NCBI RefSeq assembly: GCF_001643775.1
Contig: NZ_CP011402.1
Coordinates: 790,001 to 854,000, forward strand
Direction: 5' to 3'
DNA: 64,000 nucleotides
DNA from: Denitrobacterium detoxificans
GTDB taxonomy: Bacteria; Actinomycetota; Coriobacteriia; Coriobacteriales; Eggerthellaceae
Shown: positions 1 through 9,476 of the stretch, one piece after another
Position numbering within the stretch: the stretch's first letter is position 1
How the letters are laid out: each line of letters begins with the position of its first letter
The notes under the pieces: generated by a model
Told to the model about the DNA's origin: nothing
The model's input: only the letters and a program-made list of their open reading frames with translations
Databases searched by the model: none
Translations under genes and position numbers: made by a program

Positions 1-12
1 CTGGCGTGTGGC

Positions 13-1428
13 CTATTGGTGTTCGGCCTGCCGGACTGCCGAGCAGATGATATCGGCTACGCGCGTGAACAGGGCTTGATCGATGTCTTCGTATTGCATT
101 ACAAACCGTGCCTTTCCATCGTGCGTTAGGGTCCCGGCCAGATCGTAGCGTTCGAGTGGCATAAGCCCAACCCCCATTTCAGCCGCGTGCGCAGCGATTT
201 CGTTGCCGTGTGCGTGGGTTTCGATGCCTAGCACGAAATGCAGTCCCGAATTGCATTCCTCGTAGGATAGCCGTTCTGAAAGGGCGCTGTTGCGTAGCGC
301 GTCGACAAGCCGATCGCGCGTGGCGCGCGCCTTGTTGCGATAGCGATTCACGTGCCTTTCGTACGCGCCCGATTCGAGCAACTTCGCTAGGGCGATTTGA
401 TCGATGGCTCCCACGGTGGAGGAGAAGCAGCGCATGAGTTGTTCGAGTCGATCGTTCAGGCTGGCGGGGAAGACGCCGAATGCAATGCGTACCGAGGGTC
501 CCAGGCTCTTCGAGAACGTGCTCAGGTAAATGACCTTTCCTTCTGCGTCGATACTGCGAAGCGCAGGAATGGGCTTGCCCGAAAGGCGAAATTCGCAGTC
601 GTAGTCATCTTCGATGATGTAGCGTTCCTTATCGCGCGACGCCCAGCCCAGCATTTGGTATCTTCTCGACACCGATGTGACACGTCCCGTGGGGAATTGG
701 TGGGAGGGCATGATGTGCACGAGCGAGGCGTTGCTTGCCTCGAGGCTTGCGTAGTCCATGCCCTCGTCGTCGAGGGGAACGAAGGTCGTGGGTACGCCCA
801 TCGTGTCATAGATGCTCGCAAGGCGTTCGTACCCTGGCGATTCCAGCGCAACGCTGCCGCTTTTGCCGCAGGTGAGCGCAATGAGGCTGTAGAGCATGGG
901 CGCTCCTGCGGTTACGATGATCTGCTCGGGGAGTGCGTCGATCCCGCGGTAGCGCGAAATCCATGCCGCGATGGCTTCGCGTAGCCGAAGCGACCCGCGG
1001 GGCGGCTGGGCAGCGAAGAGCTGGGATTCGGGTTCGTTCGCCAAGACGTTGCGGAGCGTTTTTTCCCAAAGGCGGCAGAAGGAGCTGTCTGCCGTAGTGC
1101 GTGCAAGCGAAAAGTCGGCGAGTTCGTACGTGGCTGGAGATGGTGGCGTGTGCGGGAGCGTGGTTGCTTTTGCGTGCACGTGAGGCGTGATCTCCTGAAC
1201 GTAGAAACCGCTCCGTTCGCGTGAGGCTATGTACCCCTCTGCTTTCAGCTGGCGATAGGCCCCTTCGACCGTGATGACGCTCACGCCCAGGTTCTTGGCG
1301 AGCGCGCGCTTGGAGGGGAGGCGTGCTTCTGGGCAGAGCGTGCCATCGAGAATATCGTCGCGAATGTGGCGATAGAGGCTTTCGTAGAGTGGTAGGCCAT
1401 CATGGTCATCAAGATTGTAGGTGAGCAT
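13..1428 (-). CDS. pdxR: PdxR-type MocR regulator (GntR HTH + aminotransferase fold)
   Basis: A 471-residue MocR-family regulator. Residues about 10-80 form a GntR winged helix ([12 protein letters not shown], then VEGAYRQL). The rest is a class I aminotransferase fold with a PLP-lysine region ([17 protein letters not shown]). In PdxR proteins the aminotransferase domain senses pyridoxal phosphate and does not do catalysis. The gene is divergent from pdxS, the classical arrangement in which PdxR activates pdxST and represses itself, so the pdxR assignment rests on both architecture and context. The start codon lies at the edge of the shared promoter region. Confidence 0.93.
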   Translation of the reverse strand: MLTYNLDDHDGLPLYESLYRHIRDDILDGTLCPEARLPSKRALAKNLGVSVITVEGAYRQLKAEGYIASRERSGFYVQEITPHVHAKATTLPHTPPSPATYELADFSLARTTADSSFCRLWEKTLRNVLANEPESQLFAAQPPRGSLRLREAIAAWISRYRGIDALPEQIIVTAGAPMLYSLIALTCGKSGSVALESPGYERLASIYDTMGVPTTFVPLDDEGMDYASLEASNASLVHIMPSHQFPTGRVTSVSRRYQMLGWASRDKERYIIEDDYDCEFRLSGKPIPALRSIDAEGKVIYLSTFSKSLGPSVRIAFGVFPASLNDRLEQLMRCFSSTVGAIDQIALAKLLESGAYERHVNRYRNKARATRDRLVDALRNSALSERLSYEECNSGLHFVLGIETHAHGNEIAAHAAEMGVGLMPLERYDLAGTLTHDGKARFVMQYEDIDQALFTRVADIICSAVRQAEHQ

Positions 1429-1565
1429 TGAGTCTCTCTCTGGTCATAGCGAATCGCGAAATCTGGTCTTATTCTGGCTATATAAATCGATTCAAAACTG
1501 AATATGTTAGTAATACCAGATTACCTGTAGCCTTGCATGAAACAATTCTCGGAGGAAGGATTTTC
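1429..1565. promoter_or_regulatory. Shared pdxR/pdxS divergent promoter region
   Basis: The 137 bp between the divergent pdxR and pdxS starts is markedly more AT-rich than the flanking genes and ends with a strong ribosome-binding site (GGAGGAAGGA at 1551-1560) before the pdxS ATG. MocR regulators usually bind direct repeats in such a gap. I see AT-rich blocks but cannot fix the operator. Confidence 0.6.
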
Positions 1566-2441
1566 ATGAACAGGGAACGAATCGGGCTCAATAGGCAATT
1601 GGCCCAGATGTTGAAGGGTGGCGTCATCATGGACGTGACTACGCCCGAACAGGCGCGCATCGCCGAAGCGTCGGGTGCGTGTGCGGTCATGGCGCTCGAG
1701 CGCATTCCCGCCGATATTCGTGCGGCGGGTGGCGTTTCGCGTATGAGCGACCCGAAGATGATCAAGGGAATTCAGGAGGCTGTGAGCATACCCGTTATGG
1801 CCAAGGTGCGCATCGGGCATTTCGTGGAAGCCCAGATTCTGCAGGCTATCGAAATTGATTACATCGATGAATCCGAAGTTCTCACGCCGGCTGATGATAC
1901 GTACCACATCGACAAGAACGCATTCGACGTGCCCTTTGTCTGCGGGGCGCGCGATTTGGGCGAGGCGCTTCGTCGCATTTCCGAGGGCGCGACCATGATT
2001 CGCACGAAGGGCGAGCCTGGCACGGGCGATGTGGTGCAGGCGGTGCGCCATATGCGCCTCATCAATCGCCAAATTGCGCAGGTTGCAGCGCTCGAAAAGG
2101 ATGAGCTTTATGACGAGGCGAAAAAGCTCGGCGTTTCCGTTGATTTGCTATGCGAGGTGCACGATAGCAAGCGGCTGCCCGTGGTTAATTTCGCCGCAGG
2201 TGGTATTGCCACGCCGGCCGATGCGGCACTCATGATGCAGCTTGGCGCCGAGGGCGTGTTCGTGGGTAGCGGCATCTTCAAGAGTGGCAATCCGGCGAAG
2301 CGCGCCGAAGCCATCGTCAAAGCGGTTGCGAATTATGCCGATGCCGAGCTAATAGCTGCGCTTTCGGAAGATCTTGGCGAGGCCATGGTGGGCATCAACG
2401 CCGATGAGATTCAGCTCATTATGGAAGAGCGAGGGCAGTAA
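1566..2441 (+). CDS. pdxS: Pyridoxal 5'-phosphate synthase, PdxS (synthase) subunit
   Basis: PdxS condenses ribose 5-phosphate, glyceraldehyde 3-phosphate and ammonia from PdxT into PLP in the cytosol. The 291-residue length is usual. The two catalytic lysines are visible at K80 ([11 protein letters not shown]) and K148 ([10 protein letters not shown]), with D23 in VIMDVTT. The start at 1566 is chosen because a strong Shine-Dalgarno ends 5 bp upstream and the protein then begins like its family ([15 protein letters not shown]). An upstream in-frame ATG at 1428 would add 46 residues unlike PdxS. The stop overlaps the pdxT ATG. Confidence 0.97.
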   Translation: MNRERIGLNRQLAQMLKGGVIMDVTTPEQARIAEASGACAVMALERIPADIRAAGGVSRMSDPKMIKGIQEAVSIPVMAKVRIGHFVEAQILQAIEIDYIDESEVLTPADDTYHIDKNAFDVPFVCGARDLGEALRRISEGATMIRTKGEPGTGDVVQAVRHMRLINRQIAQVAALEKDELYDEAKKLGVSVDLLCEVHDSKRLPVVNFAAGGIATPADAALMMQLGAEGVFVGSGIFKSGNPAKRAEAIVKAVANYADAELIAALSEDLGEAMVGINADEIQLIMEERGQ

Positions 2442-3040
2442 TGGCGAAGCGCACGGTGGGCGTTCTGGCGGTGCAAGGCGCCTTTGTCGAGCACGAGCGC
2501 ATTCTGAAGCGTCTGGGCGTTCAGGTCGTTCAGCTTCGTCAGGCATCGGATCTTCGCAAGGGCTTTGATGCGCTGGTTCTGCCTGGTGGCGAGAGCACGG
2601 CGCAAGGCCGTCTCATGCGCGATTTGGGAATGCTCGAGACGATTCGGGGACTCATCGAAGGTGGTATGCCCGTTCTGGGCACGTGTGCAGGGCTGATATT
2701 GCTTGCAAAGCGCATCGATACGCAAAATGGCGACGGTTCAACCGTCGATGCTCAGCATAATTCCACTTGGCTTGCTACGCTCCCCGTTACCGTTCGGCGC
2801 AATGCGTACGGTCGTCAGCTGGGAAGCTTTCGCGTGGTGGAGGAGTGCGCGGGGTGCGGACGCGTGCCCATGACGTTCATTCGCGCGCCGTTCGTTACGC
2901 AGGTCGAGGTTGGAGTCGAGGTGCTTGCCACGGTGAACGAACATATAGTTGCCGTGCGATATGCAAACCAGATTGGACTGTCCTTTCACCCCGAATTAGA
3001 CACTAACGAAGCGCTTCACCAGGCATTTCTTTCGATGTAG
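2441..3040 (+). CDS. pdxT: Pyridoxal 5'-phosphate synthase, glutaminase subunit PdxT
   Basis: A class I glutamine amidotransferase of 199 residues that frees ammonia from glutamine and channels it to PdxS. The family motifs are intact: PGGES at 48-52, nucleophile C82 in GTCAGL, and H183/E185 in SFHPELD. Its ATG overlaps the pdxS stop by one base, so translation is probably coupled and the 24-mer PdxS:PdxT complex is made from one transcript. Confidence 0.97.
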   Translation: MAKRTVGVLAVQGAFVEHERILKRLGVQVVQLRQASDLRKGFDALVLPGGESTAQGRLMRDLGMLETIRGLIEGGMPVLGTCAGLILLAKRIDTQNGDGSTVDAQHNSTWLATLPVTVRRNAYGRQLGSFRVVEECAGCGRVPMTFIRAPFVTQVEVGVEVLATVNEHIVAVRYANQIGLSFHPELDTNEALHQAFLSM

Positions 3041-3061
3041 CGCCTGTGTGGCTTGGAGTCG

Positions 3062-3109
3062 CGAGTGCGGTGCCCGCTAGAACCCCTGTGGGGTGGGCGC
3101 ACGCACTCG
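3062..3109 (+). terminator. Imperfect hairpin after pdxT
   Basis: A GC-rich imperfect inverted repeat has outer arms CGAGTGCG and CGCACTCG around a CCCC/GGGG core, about 20 bp after the pdxT stop, followed by a short T-rich stretch (CGTCTTGTTA). Placement fits a pdxST terminator, but the T-run is weak. Confidence 0.5.
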
Positions 3110-3252
3110 CCGTCTTGTTATGGTATTGAATAGGTAACCTTTATCGATTCGCTTGGATGGGTGCGGTCGTCCCTCGTACAATGTCCATGTCCGTTTCCAT
3201 GCTCGTTTCATGGTCGAGCGGACGGGGTACTCTTGGGGGAGAGGATTGGCCC

Positions 3253-5331
3253 ATGAAGTCGATTAGGCCTTTTGCCATTCTGGTATGTGCGATTGTTGCT
3301 GCATGTTCGCTTGCGGGCTGTAACGGCAATGCTGTGGATTCCAATGCTGCGCTTTCAGGTGATGCGTCTTCGTCGGCTATTCCCGTCGAATACCGCGAGG
3401 CTCTTTCGGGTGAGGGCCTCGTATCCACGTTCATTGGTTCGAATGTGACCGACGCCAAGGTTGCCAGCGACGAAGATGCGGAAGCGGTTGTGGCAAGCCT
3501 TGTGGAACGCATGGGCGGCGATGACACGACCAACCTGGAGCTCGTGCAGCTTATCCCCGTTGAAAATGGCAATTCATACTACATTTTCCAGCAGCAAGCC
3601 GGAGGCGTGATGGTCTACGGCGCAAGCGCCAAGCTCATCGTGAATGCAAATCACGACGTAGTTGGCCTGGTGAGCGACATTCTGCCCCATGCGAAGACCC
3701 CGTCTTTGGAAGAGGTGGCCGTAACGCAGGAGGAAGCGGAGAAGGCGGTCGTGGACGTGCTCGCGCAAAATGGGGTGAATGATCCCAAGGCGGTAAGCGA
3801 GTATACCGTTCAGACCATCGTTCCCATTTCGGAGGATGCCGAGCAGACCATGCTTGCATGGGTGGTGTACGTGAATGTGGGGTCGAGCAAGGGCGCCGAC
3901 CAATCCTGGCTTGCGAGCTATGTGAACGTGGGTGGCGACTACATGTACAGCGTGCCCGTTTCCGAACCCAATAACCCCGAAGCACTTAGGGCGGAATCGA
4001 CAGAGTTCGATTTCGATGCCTACGATCAGAAGGATATGACTTTCACGGTTGAAAAGGATGGAAGCCCCGCCCAGGTGACGGTTCCCGTGCTCGTGGACAA
4101 GCAGACGGGCGCTGTGGCGTTTTTGGGTGATGCGAAACGCAAGATTCTGTGTGCCGACTATGCTCAGTTCAACGATGATGGCAAGGTTGCGTCGCCCTTC
4201 GAGGACGATGACGTGTCCCTCAATGAGATGGACGTTGCCGTGTACGAGAATTTCCTGCGCATTTGGGATTTGTTTGCCCAGATGAGCTGGAAGGGGCCCG
4301 ATGGCGTGGGTTCGCCTACTCTGCTTCTTATGAATGCCGTTACCAGTACGGGAGAGCCTGACGATAATTGCTACTATCTGGGCGCTCGGGGTGGATGGGA
4401 GTCGTTTGCGTTTGGCCGTTCCAGCAATAATGGTCTAGCCACCGACATCGTTGCGCATGAGTTCGTTCATTGCCTAACGGGCACCACCATGACCACCAAT
4501 CTCTATTACAACGAAACGGGCGCCATCAACGAGTCGATGAGTGACATCCTGGGCAATCTTACGGAAATGGAGCTTGACGGCGACGAGGGTGCTTGGGTTA
4601 TGGGCGAAAAGACCTCCGAGGGTGGCATTCGCGACTTTGCCAACCCGAATAGGTGCGCTCAGCCTGCATACCGTTGGGATGTCTACTATATTCCCGGAGT
4701 GGCGCCTGCAACGGAAATGAATGACATGGGCGGCGTGCATATCAATTCGTCGCTCCTCAACATCGTTTCATACAAGTTGAACGAAGCGGGCATGACCTGC
4801 GACGAGCAGTTTACCTTCTGGCTCAACGTAGCGCTTGCCATGGTTCCGACCACTGATTACGCCCAGATGGCCGAGCTTTTGCCGTGGGTTTTGGAGCAGA
4901 CGGGGTATGGCCAGTATGCGGATGCTCTCAATCGCAGCATTGCCGATGCGGGCTACACCGCGCAAGAGAAGCCGTCCGCCCTTCCCGATGGCGCGGGCTC
5001 GGTGGAGTTCGCTTTCCCCAATGTCGATGCGGCTGGCCAGGGGCAGGTGCGCGCCACATTCGTGAGTACGGACAAGGTGGATAGCGATGACGACTCCTCC
5101 GTTTGGGGTGTTCCCGAGGCGGAAACGGGCGTCGTGAGCGCATCGCTTCCGGCAGGTGATTACTACGCCGTGGTTTGGGTGGGCGACGATCCCGATAATG
5201 CGGATAGCTCGGTGTACAACAGCGGCGGATGGGCGAGCGTCGACGAGTATGGTGACGTTTCGGAGAAGGGTGAGGCCATTCACGTCGAAGAGGGCCAGTC
5301 CGTGACGCTTACCTCCAAGGGGCTTGAATAG
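3253..5331 (+). CDS. Secreted M4 (thermolysin-like) metalloprotease lipoprotein
   Basis: An exported zinc endopeptidase of 692 residues. The N-terminus is a lipoprotein signal peptide with lipobox LAGC at C23. An FTP/PepSY-like propeptide region follows, then the catalytic domain with HEFVH (H402, E403, H406), third zinc ligand E427 in NESMSD and catalytic H496 in GGVHINSS, all as in thermolysin. The C-terminal roughly 120 residues form an extra beta-rich domain of unknown role. The start at 3253 is preferred over 3157 because it places the signal peptide at the N-terminus and follows a GGGGGAGAGG ribosome-binding site. It probably acts on the outer surface; the substrate is unknown. Confidence 0.92.
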   Translation: MKSIRPFAILVCAIVAACSLAGCNGNAVDSNAALSGDASSSAIPVEYREALSGEGLVSTFIGSNVTDAKVASDEDAEAVVASLVERMGGDDTTNLELVQLIPVENGNSYYIFQQQAGGVMVYGASAKLIVNANHDVVGLVSDILPHAKTPSLEEVAVTQEEAEKAVVDVLAQNGVNDPKAVSEYTVQTIVPISEDAEQTMLAWVVYVNVGSSKGADQSWLASYVNVGGDYMYSVPVSEPNNPEALRAESTEFDFDAYDQKDMTFTVEKDGSPAQVTVPVLVDKQTGAVAFLGDAKRKILCADYAQFNDDGKVASPFEDDDVSLNEMDVAVYENFLRIWDLFAQMSWKGPDGVGSPTLLLMNAVTSTGEPDDNCYYLGARGGWESFAFGRSSNNGLATDIVAHEFVHCLTGTTMTTNLYYNETGAINESMSDILGNLTEMELDGDEGAWVMGEKTSEGGIRDFANPNRCAQPAYRWDVYYIPGVAPATEMNDMGGVHINSSLLNIVSYKLNEAGMTCDEQFTFWLNVALAMVPTTDYAQMAELLPWVLEQTGYGQYADALNRSIADAGYTAQEKPSALPDGAGSVEFAFPNVDAAGQGQVRATFVSTDKVDSDDDSSVWGVPEAETGVVSASLPAGDYYAVVWVGDDPDNADSSVYNSGGWASVDEYGDVSEKGEAIHVEEGQSVTLTSKGLE

Positions 5332-5341
5332 CGGCGCATGG

Positions 5342-6013
5342 CTAGTGCTTGCGAGCCAAACGGCCGAGCAGCCTATCTATCGCCCACAGTACGTAGCCAA
5401 GCACGATGAACGCCACGAGCATTGCTCCGCAGAATCCCACAACGCCTTCAACGCCCGAAATGCCTGGGTCTAGGAACGTGTAGGGGTACATGCTGATGTC
5501 CGCCGTCGTGCCTCCGCCCATGTAGATGCCGAAAACGCCTACCGCAATCATCGTGAAGGCAAGGTACGCTGCAACGAGCGAGAGCCATGCGAAGGGTCCC
5601 CAGATGGGGAGCTTGCCCTTTACGTCGAAGAGCGCCCAGTCCAATAGCGCCATGAGCGGCACGATGTAATGCAGTACAACGAGGTGGAACACGAGCTCGC
5701 CATCTTGGAACATCGCATCGAAGAGCATGAAGTGGGCGATGAGCATGGTAACCAGCAGCGAGATGGTTGCCGTGTACTTCGCCGTGGGAGCGAGGGTGAT
5801 GGCTGCGTCGTCGTTGATGTTCTTGGTGAGCCAAACGGCCGCGCAGCTGAAGTAGCCCAGCGCGAAGATATTCGAGACGTTCGTGAACATATGCGGGAAG
5901 CCTTCCTTGTACGACCCCGCAAGAATGCCCGAGCCATCGAGCAGTCCGTAGATAGCGCAGGCGATGAGCGCGAGCTTCCATATGATCGAGAATGTCTTGC
6001 TTGTGTTGCGCAT
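5342..6013 (-). CDS. Pr6Pr-family six-helix membrane protein
   Basis: A 223-residue integral membrane protein with about six hydrophobic segments. Conserved-looking features include NVSNIFALGYF near helix 2, LHYIVPLMALLDW in the middle and a YTFLDP segment, which match the Pr6Pr/FAR-17a/AIG1-like membrane family. The start at 6013 is chosen because GGAG lies about 9 bp upstream; an in-frame start at 6082 adds a charged, non-family tail. Function is unknown; some distant relatives hydrolyse fatty-acid esters of hydroxy fatty acids. It converges with the protease gene. Confidence 0.75.
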   Translation of the reverse strand: MRNTSKTFSIIWKLALIACAIYGLLDGSGILAGSYKEGFPHMFTNVSNIFALGYFSCAAVWLTKNINDDAAITLAPTAKYTATISLLVTMLIAHFMLFDAMFQDGELVFHLVVLHYIVPLMALLDWALFDVKGKLPIWGPFAWLSLVAAYLAFTMIAVGVFGIYMGGGTTADISMYPYTFLDPGISGVEGVVGFCGAMLVAFIVLGYVLWAIDRLLGRLARKH

Positions 6014-6349
6014 GACGTTTCTCCGTTCCGAACAAATGCCTCTGTGGTGCATTGTACGAGCGCACGGAACGTGTTTTGCCAACCGAAATATGCTTGTAGG
6101 CTGCTTGTTAATCGACGCGTGTCAAATACATCACGCCTGATGCGGAGTTGTTTTTCGGATGACATATTGGCTTGGCTGCGCATTGCGCTGGCCGTTGCGA
6201 TGGGATGCTGCGTTCGCTTCGAAATGCTCCATTTGGTCGCCGTTGGTAACGCGTGAGGGACAATCGGGCAATTGTGACTCTGTCGGTAACGATATTTTTA
6301 TAATTGAACTATCGTTTCGTGCGTTCCTATTAGGGAAAGGAAAGCTGTT
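6014..6349. other. Divergent intergenic region
   Basis: These 336 bp between the Pr6Pr gene and the AhpD-like gene contain no convincing gene. AT-rich stretches near 6290-6325 and an AGGGAAAGGAAAG ribosome-binding site just before 6350 suggest the promoter of the arsS operon. Confidence 0.5.
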
Positions 6350-6688
6350 ATGGAAACCTATTACAATCCTGCCGATCTGGCCAACTTCTCTCCTGATGGC
6401 GTGGGCGCTCTCTCTCCCGAGCTATGGGACAAGTACATGGCCTACTATGGTTCCGTGTTTCAGGATGGGGCGCTGACGGGACGCGAGAAGTCGCTCATTG
6501 CGTTGGCGGTGGCAGCTGCGGTTCAGTGTCCGTATTGCATCGACGCATATACCAATGCGTGCTTGCAGCAGGGTTGCAGCCAAGAGGAAATTGGCGAGGC
6601 GTTCCATGTGACGAATGCCATTCGCGGCGGTGCGGCGCTTGCGCACGCCGTGCAGGCGGTCAAGATCATCGAGGATCAGGAGTTGTAG
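6350..6688 (+). CDS. AhpD-like / carboxymuconolactone decarboxylase-fold protein linked to ArsS
   Basis: A small 112-residue AhpD-fold protein with redox motif C60-P-Y-C63 followed by ID and a downstream H in EAFHVTNAIRGGAAL. Length and sequence match the peroxidase-like partner repeatedly found next to the arsenosugar radical SAM enzyme ArsS, which lies 126 bp downstream. Its likely role is thiol-disulfide or peroxidase chemistry supporting that enzyme, but the exact reaction is unknown. The redox pair is Cys-Cys here, so this partner is not itself a selenoprotein. Confidence 0.85.
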   Translation: METYYNPADLANFSPDGVGALSPELWDKYMAYYGSVFQDGALTGREKSLIALAVAAAVQCPYCIDAYTNACLQQGCSQEEIGEAFHVTNAIRGGAALAHAVQAVKIIEDQEL

Positions 6689-6814
6689 CGGGTAGGGGGT
6701 AGTAGCTTCGGCGACGTTGTGCGGTTGGCAATCGCGGCTCATTCGATGTGATTGCTCTTCGGCCTGCATGACGTCGCCGGACTCTCTTGCTTGCTTGTGG
6801 GGAAAGGGGCAATT

Positions 6815-7807
6815 ATGTCGGAGAAGAGCATTCTTTCGATATTGCGTGATGCGGCGCCAGCGTTTTTCACGATGGTGCCTCCCGAACATCGCATGACGAA
6901 CGAGCCCCTTACCACGTTGCAAATCAACATTGGCTATGTGTGCAACCTTGCGTGCAGGCATTGCCACCTGCAGTGCGGCCCCAAGCGCACCGAGGTTATG
7001 AGCCGCGAGGTCATGCAGGCGTGTTTCGATGCGTATGAAACTGGTGGCTTCACGTCGGTGGATATCACGGGTGGCGCCCCCGAGATGCATCCCGATATGG
7101 AATGGTTCCTGCGCGAATGGCAGGCGCGTGGCGTTCGGCCCATTGTGCGAACGAACCTGTGCATTCTCACCGACCCTCGCTACTCTCACTTTGTGAACTT
7201 GTATGCCGAGGTGGGGGCCCAGTTGTTCGGCTCTCTTCCGTTCTATAGCGCACGCAATGTCGACAAGATTCGTGGCGACGGCACATTCATGGCCTCGATT
7301 GAGGCATTGCGCATGTTGAACGATGTTGGCTTTGGCGATCACGACGGACAAGGCGACACTCATACCATTACGCTCGTCTTCAATCCCGCCGGGGCAACCA
7401 TGCCTCCCGACCAGGCTTCCATGGAACAGCAATTCCATAGGAACCTGGCACGCGATTTCGATGTGCATTTTTCCAATTTGGTGGCTATCACCAACAACCC
7501 CATCGGGCGTTTTGCCGAAGCGCTGAACCGCAAGGGGAAGCTGGAGGGTTATTTGCATCGTCTGGTGGATGCGTTTAACCCGGCTACCACCGAGGGCATG
7601 ATGTGTCGTGACCAGATAAGCGTCGACTATGCGGGTAGGGTATACGACTGCGATTTCAATCAGGCGCTGGGCTTGGAAATCGTGGGGAAGAAGACCATCT
7701 TCGACTTCGCACGAGAGCGGCAACCTTCGCGTCGCATCGTATTTGCCAATCACTGCTATGCCTGCACGGCTGGCGCGGGCAGTAGTTGAGGTGGTGAAAC
7801 GGCTTAG
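6815..7807 (+). CDS. arsS: Radical SAM ArsS-family protein, probable selenoprotein (UGA = Sec325)
   Basis: A radical SAM enzyme of the ArsS (rSAM/SeCys) family. The CxxxCxxC cluster ligands are C43, C47 and C50 (CNLACRHC), followed by VDITGGAPEMHP. The conserved tail reads HCYACTAGAGSS and then meets an in-frame TGA at 7787-7789. Family members have Cys or Sec exactly at this point, followed by GG. Reading through gives U-GGETA and a TAG at 7805-7807, so the protein is 330 residues, not 324. A bacterial SECIS-like hairpin sits at the right distance. The start at 6815 is set by GGGGAAAGGGG upstream. The family is tied to arsenosugar formation; the substrate here is inferred. Confidence 0.85.
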
Positions 7808-7818
7808 GTCTAAGCCCG
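7787..7818 (+). promoter_or_regulatory. SECIS element downstream of in-frame UGA in arsS
   Basis: After the UGA, GGCUUA (7801-7806) pairs perfectly with UAAGCC (7811-7816) and closes a GGUC loop. The E. coli fdhF SECIS apical hairpin has the same GGUC loop and a 6-bp stem, with one bulged U. UGA-to-loop distance is 17 nt here and 18 nt in fdhF. Such a hairpin recruits SelB with Sec-tRNA. The bulged U is missing here, as is common outside E. coli. Confidence 0.8.
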
Positions 7819-7922
7819 GAAGCGTCTCTCGTGCAACGCTGTAATGAGCGAAGGAAGGAAGCGGTCCCGGGGGACCGCTTCGCGTATGCGTGGATGCGGA
7901 TTGGATGTCTGGGGTGGGCAGT

Positions 7923-8360
7923 CTAGCTATGCGCCAGATCGTAGAGCTTTTGGATGTTTGGGGGCAGCTTGTCGGGCATCATGGACTGCGGGGCATCTTC
8001 GCTGCCCTCGGCGATGGCCGTGTCGTAGTACCAGCACTTGAATTCGAGCATGGCAAGCGTCTTTTGCAGTCGTGCCATCTCTTCTTGCACTGCTTCGCGC
8101 CTGCGTTCGAAGAGCTCCTTGCGCTGCGCGTACGTTTCGGGGCCTTCCGTACACCATTGCATGAACAGCTTGATGTCCTTGATTTCCAGTCCCGATGCCT
8201 TCAGACACTCGATGACGCGCAGTGCCTCCAGTTCTGTTTCGCCAAACTTACGAATGCCGTTCTTGCGTTCTATGGTGGGGAAGAGGCCCTCCTTGTCGTA
8301 GTAGCGCAGCGTGGATATGGGAAGGTCGAACATTTCGGAAACCTGGCCGATGGTGTACAT
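7923..8360 (-). CDS. MerR-family transcriptional regulator
   Basis: A 145-residue MerR regulator. Residues 1-70 hold the winged helix (MYTIGQVSEMFDLPISTLRYYDKEGL), a dimerising coiled coil follows, and the C-terminus is short. No heavy-metal cysteine pattern is visible, so it resembles the NmlR/multidrug type. It is divergent from a hydrolase gene whose promoter has the long 19-bp spacer typical of MerR targets, so it likely controls that operon and itself. Confidence 0.92.
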   Translation of the reverse strand: MYTIGQVSEMFDLPISTLRYYDKEGLFPTIERKNGIRKFGETELEALRVIECLKASGLEIKDIKLFMQWCTEGPETYAQRKELFERRREAVQEEMARLQKTLAMLEFKCWYYDTAIAEGSEDAPQSMMPDKLPPNIQKLYDLAHS

Positions 8361-8382
8361 GATGTCTTCTCCAATTAACTTC

Positions 8383-8413
8383 TTGACCTAAAGTTAGGTT
8401 CATGTCTTAGGGT
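8383..8413 (+). promoter_or_regulatory. MerR-type promoter with 19-bp spacer
   Basis: The -35 box TTGACC (8383-8388) and -10 box TAGGGT (8408-8413) are separated by 19 bp, the distorted spacing that MerR activators correct. A dyad CCTAAAGTTAGG lies in the spacer. It faces the hydrolase gene at 8464. Confidence 0.75.
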
Positions 8414-8463
8414 GCACATAGTAACATAGTCACGTATGGTTTCAACTGAAAGGGAGATCCGCC

Positions 8464-9441
8464 ATGATGCAAGCAGAACAGCTCGAGCTCGTTCAGGATT
8501 GGGACAAGGTATTTCCGCGTAACGAGCGCGTTGAGCATTGCAAGGTAACGTTCGTCAATCGCTATGGCATTACGTTGGCTGCCGATTTGTACAAGCCGAA
8601 GGGTGCCGAGGGAAAGCTTCCCGCCATCGCCGTGAGCGGCCCGTTTGGCGCTTGCAAGGAACAGTCGAGCGGCCTGTATGCTCAGGAAATGGCGGCTCGT
8701 GGCTTCTTGGCGATCGCCTTCGACCCCTCGTTTACGGGCGAAAGCGGTGGCGAACCCCGGCGCATGGCATCGCCCGACATCAACACCGAGGACTTCTGCG
8801 CGGCCATCGACTACCTGAGCTGCCGTGACGACGTCGATGCCGAGCGCATTGGCATCATTGGCATTTGCGGTTGGGGCGGAATGGCCATCAACGCCGCGGC
8901 GCTCGACCCGCGCATCAAGGCGACTGCCGCAATGACGATGTACGATATGACGCGCGTCACCCGCGAGGGCTATTTCGGAAGCGCCGACAACAAGGAAGCG
9001 CGCGACCAGCAGCGTGCGGCTTGGGCGGCGCAGCGCACGGCCGAGTATGCGTCTGGCTCCTACGAGCGCGCTGGCGGCGTTGTCGACCCGCTGCCCGAAG
9101 ATGCTCCGCAGTTCGTGAAGGATTACCACGCGTACTACAAGACTCCGCGTGGCTATCATGAGCGTTCGGGCAACTCGACTGATGGTTGGAACGTCATCGG
9201 CACGGTCTCGTTCATGAACCAGCCCATCCTTTCCATGGCAGGCGAAATTGACACGCCGGTTCTGCTCGTCCATGGCGAAAACGCCCACTCCCGCTACTTC
9301 AGCGAGGGTGCGTTCGAGCTGCTTAAGGGTGACAACAAGGAGCTCATGATCATTCCTGGTGCGAACCACGTGGACCTCTACGATAACTATGAAGCCATTC
9401 CCTTCGATAAGCTTCAGTCGTTTTTCGAGGAGGGCATGTAG
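8464..9441 (+). CDS. Alpha/beta hydrolase with Cys nucleophile (YcjY/dienelactone hydrolase-like)
   Basis: A cytosolic 325-residue alpha/beta hydrolase. The nucleophile elbow is GICGWGG with C135 where most esterases have Ser, as in dienelactone hydrolases and YcjY-like proteins. Near the C-terminus the histidine loop PGANHVDLYD is present, and the acid region is LLVHGENAHS. The start follows GAAAGGGAGATCC. It heads a two-gene operon with the decarboxylase/cupin gene 35 bp downstream, under the MerR-type promoter. The natural substrate is unknown. Confidence 0.85.
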   Translation: MMQAEQLELVQDWDKVFPRNERVEHCKVTFVNRYGITLAADLYKPKGAEGKLPAIAVSGPFGACKEQSSGLYAQEMAARGFLAIAFDPSFTGESGGEPRRMASPDINTEDFCAAIDYLSCRDDVDAERIGIIGICGWGGMAINAAALDPRIKATAAMTMYDMTRVTREGYFGSADNKEARDQQRAAWAAQRTAEYASGSYERAGGVVDPLPEDAPQFVKDYHAYYKTPRGYHERSGNSTDGWNVIGTVSFMNQPILSMAGEIDTPVLLVHGENAHSRYFSEGAFELLKGDNKELMIIPGANHVDLYDNYEAIPFDKLQSFFEEGM

Positions 9442-9476
9442 GGTTATAACGTGCGATAGACGCGAAGAGAGGAACT

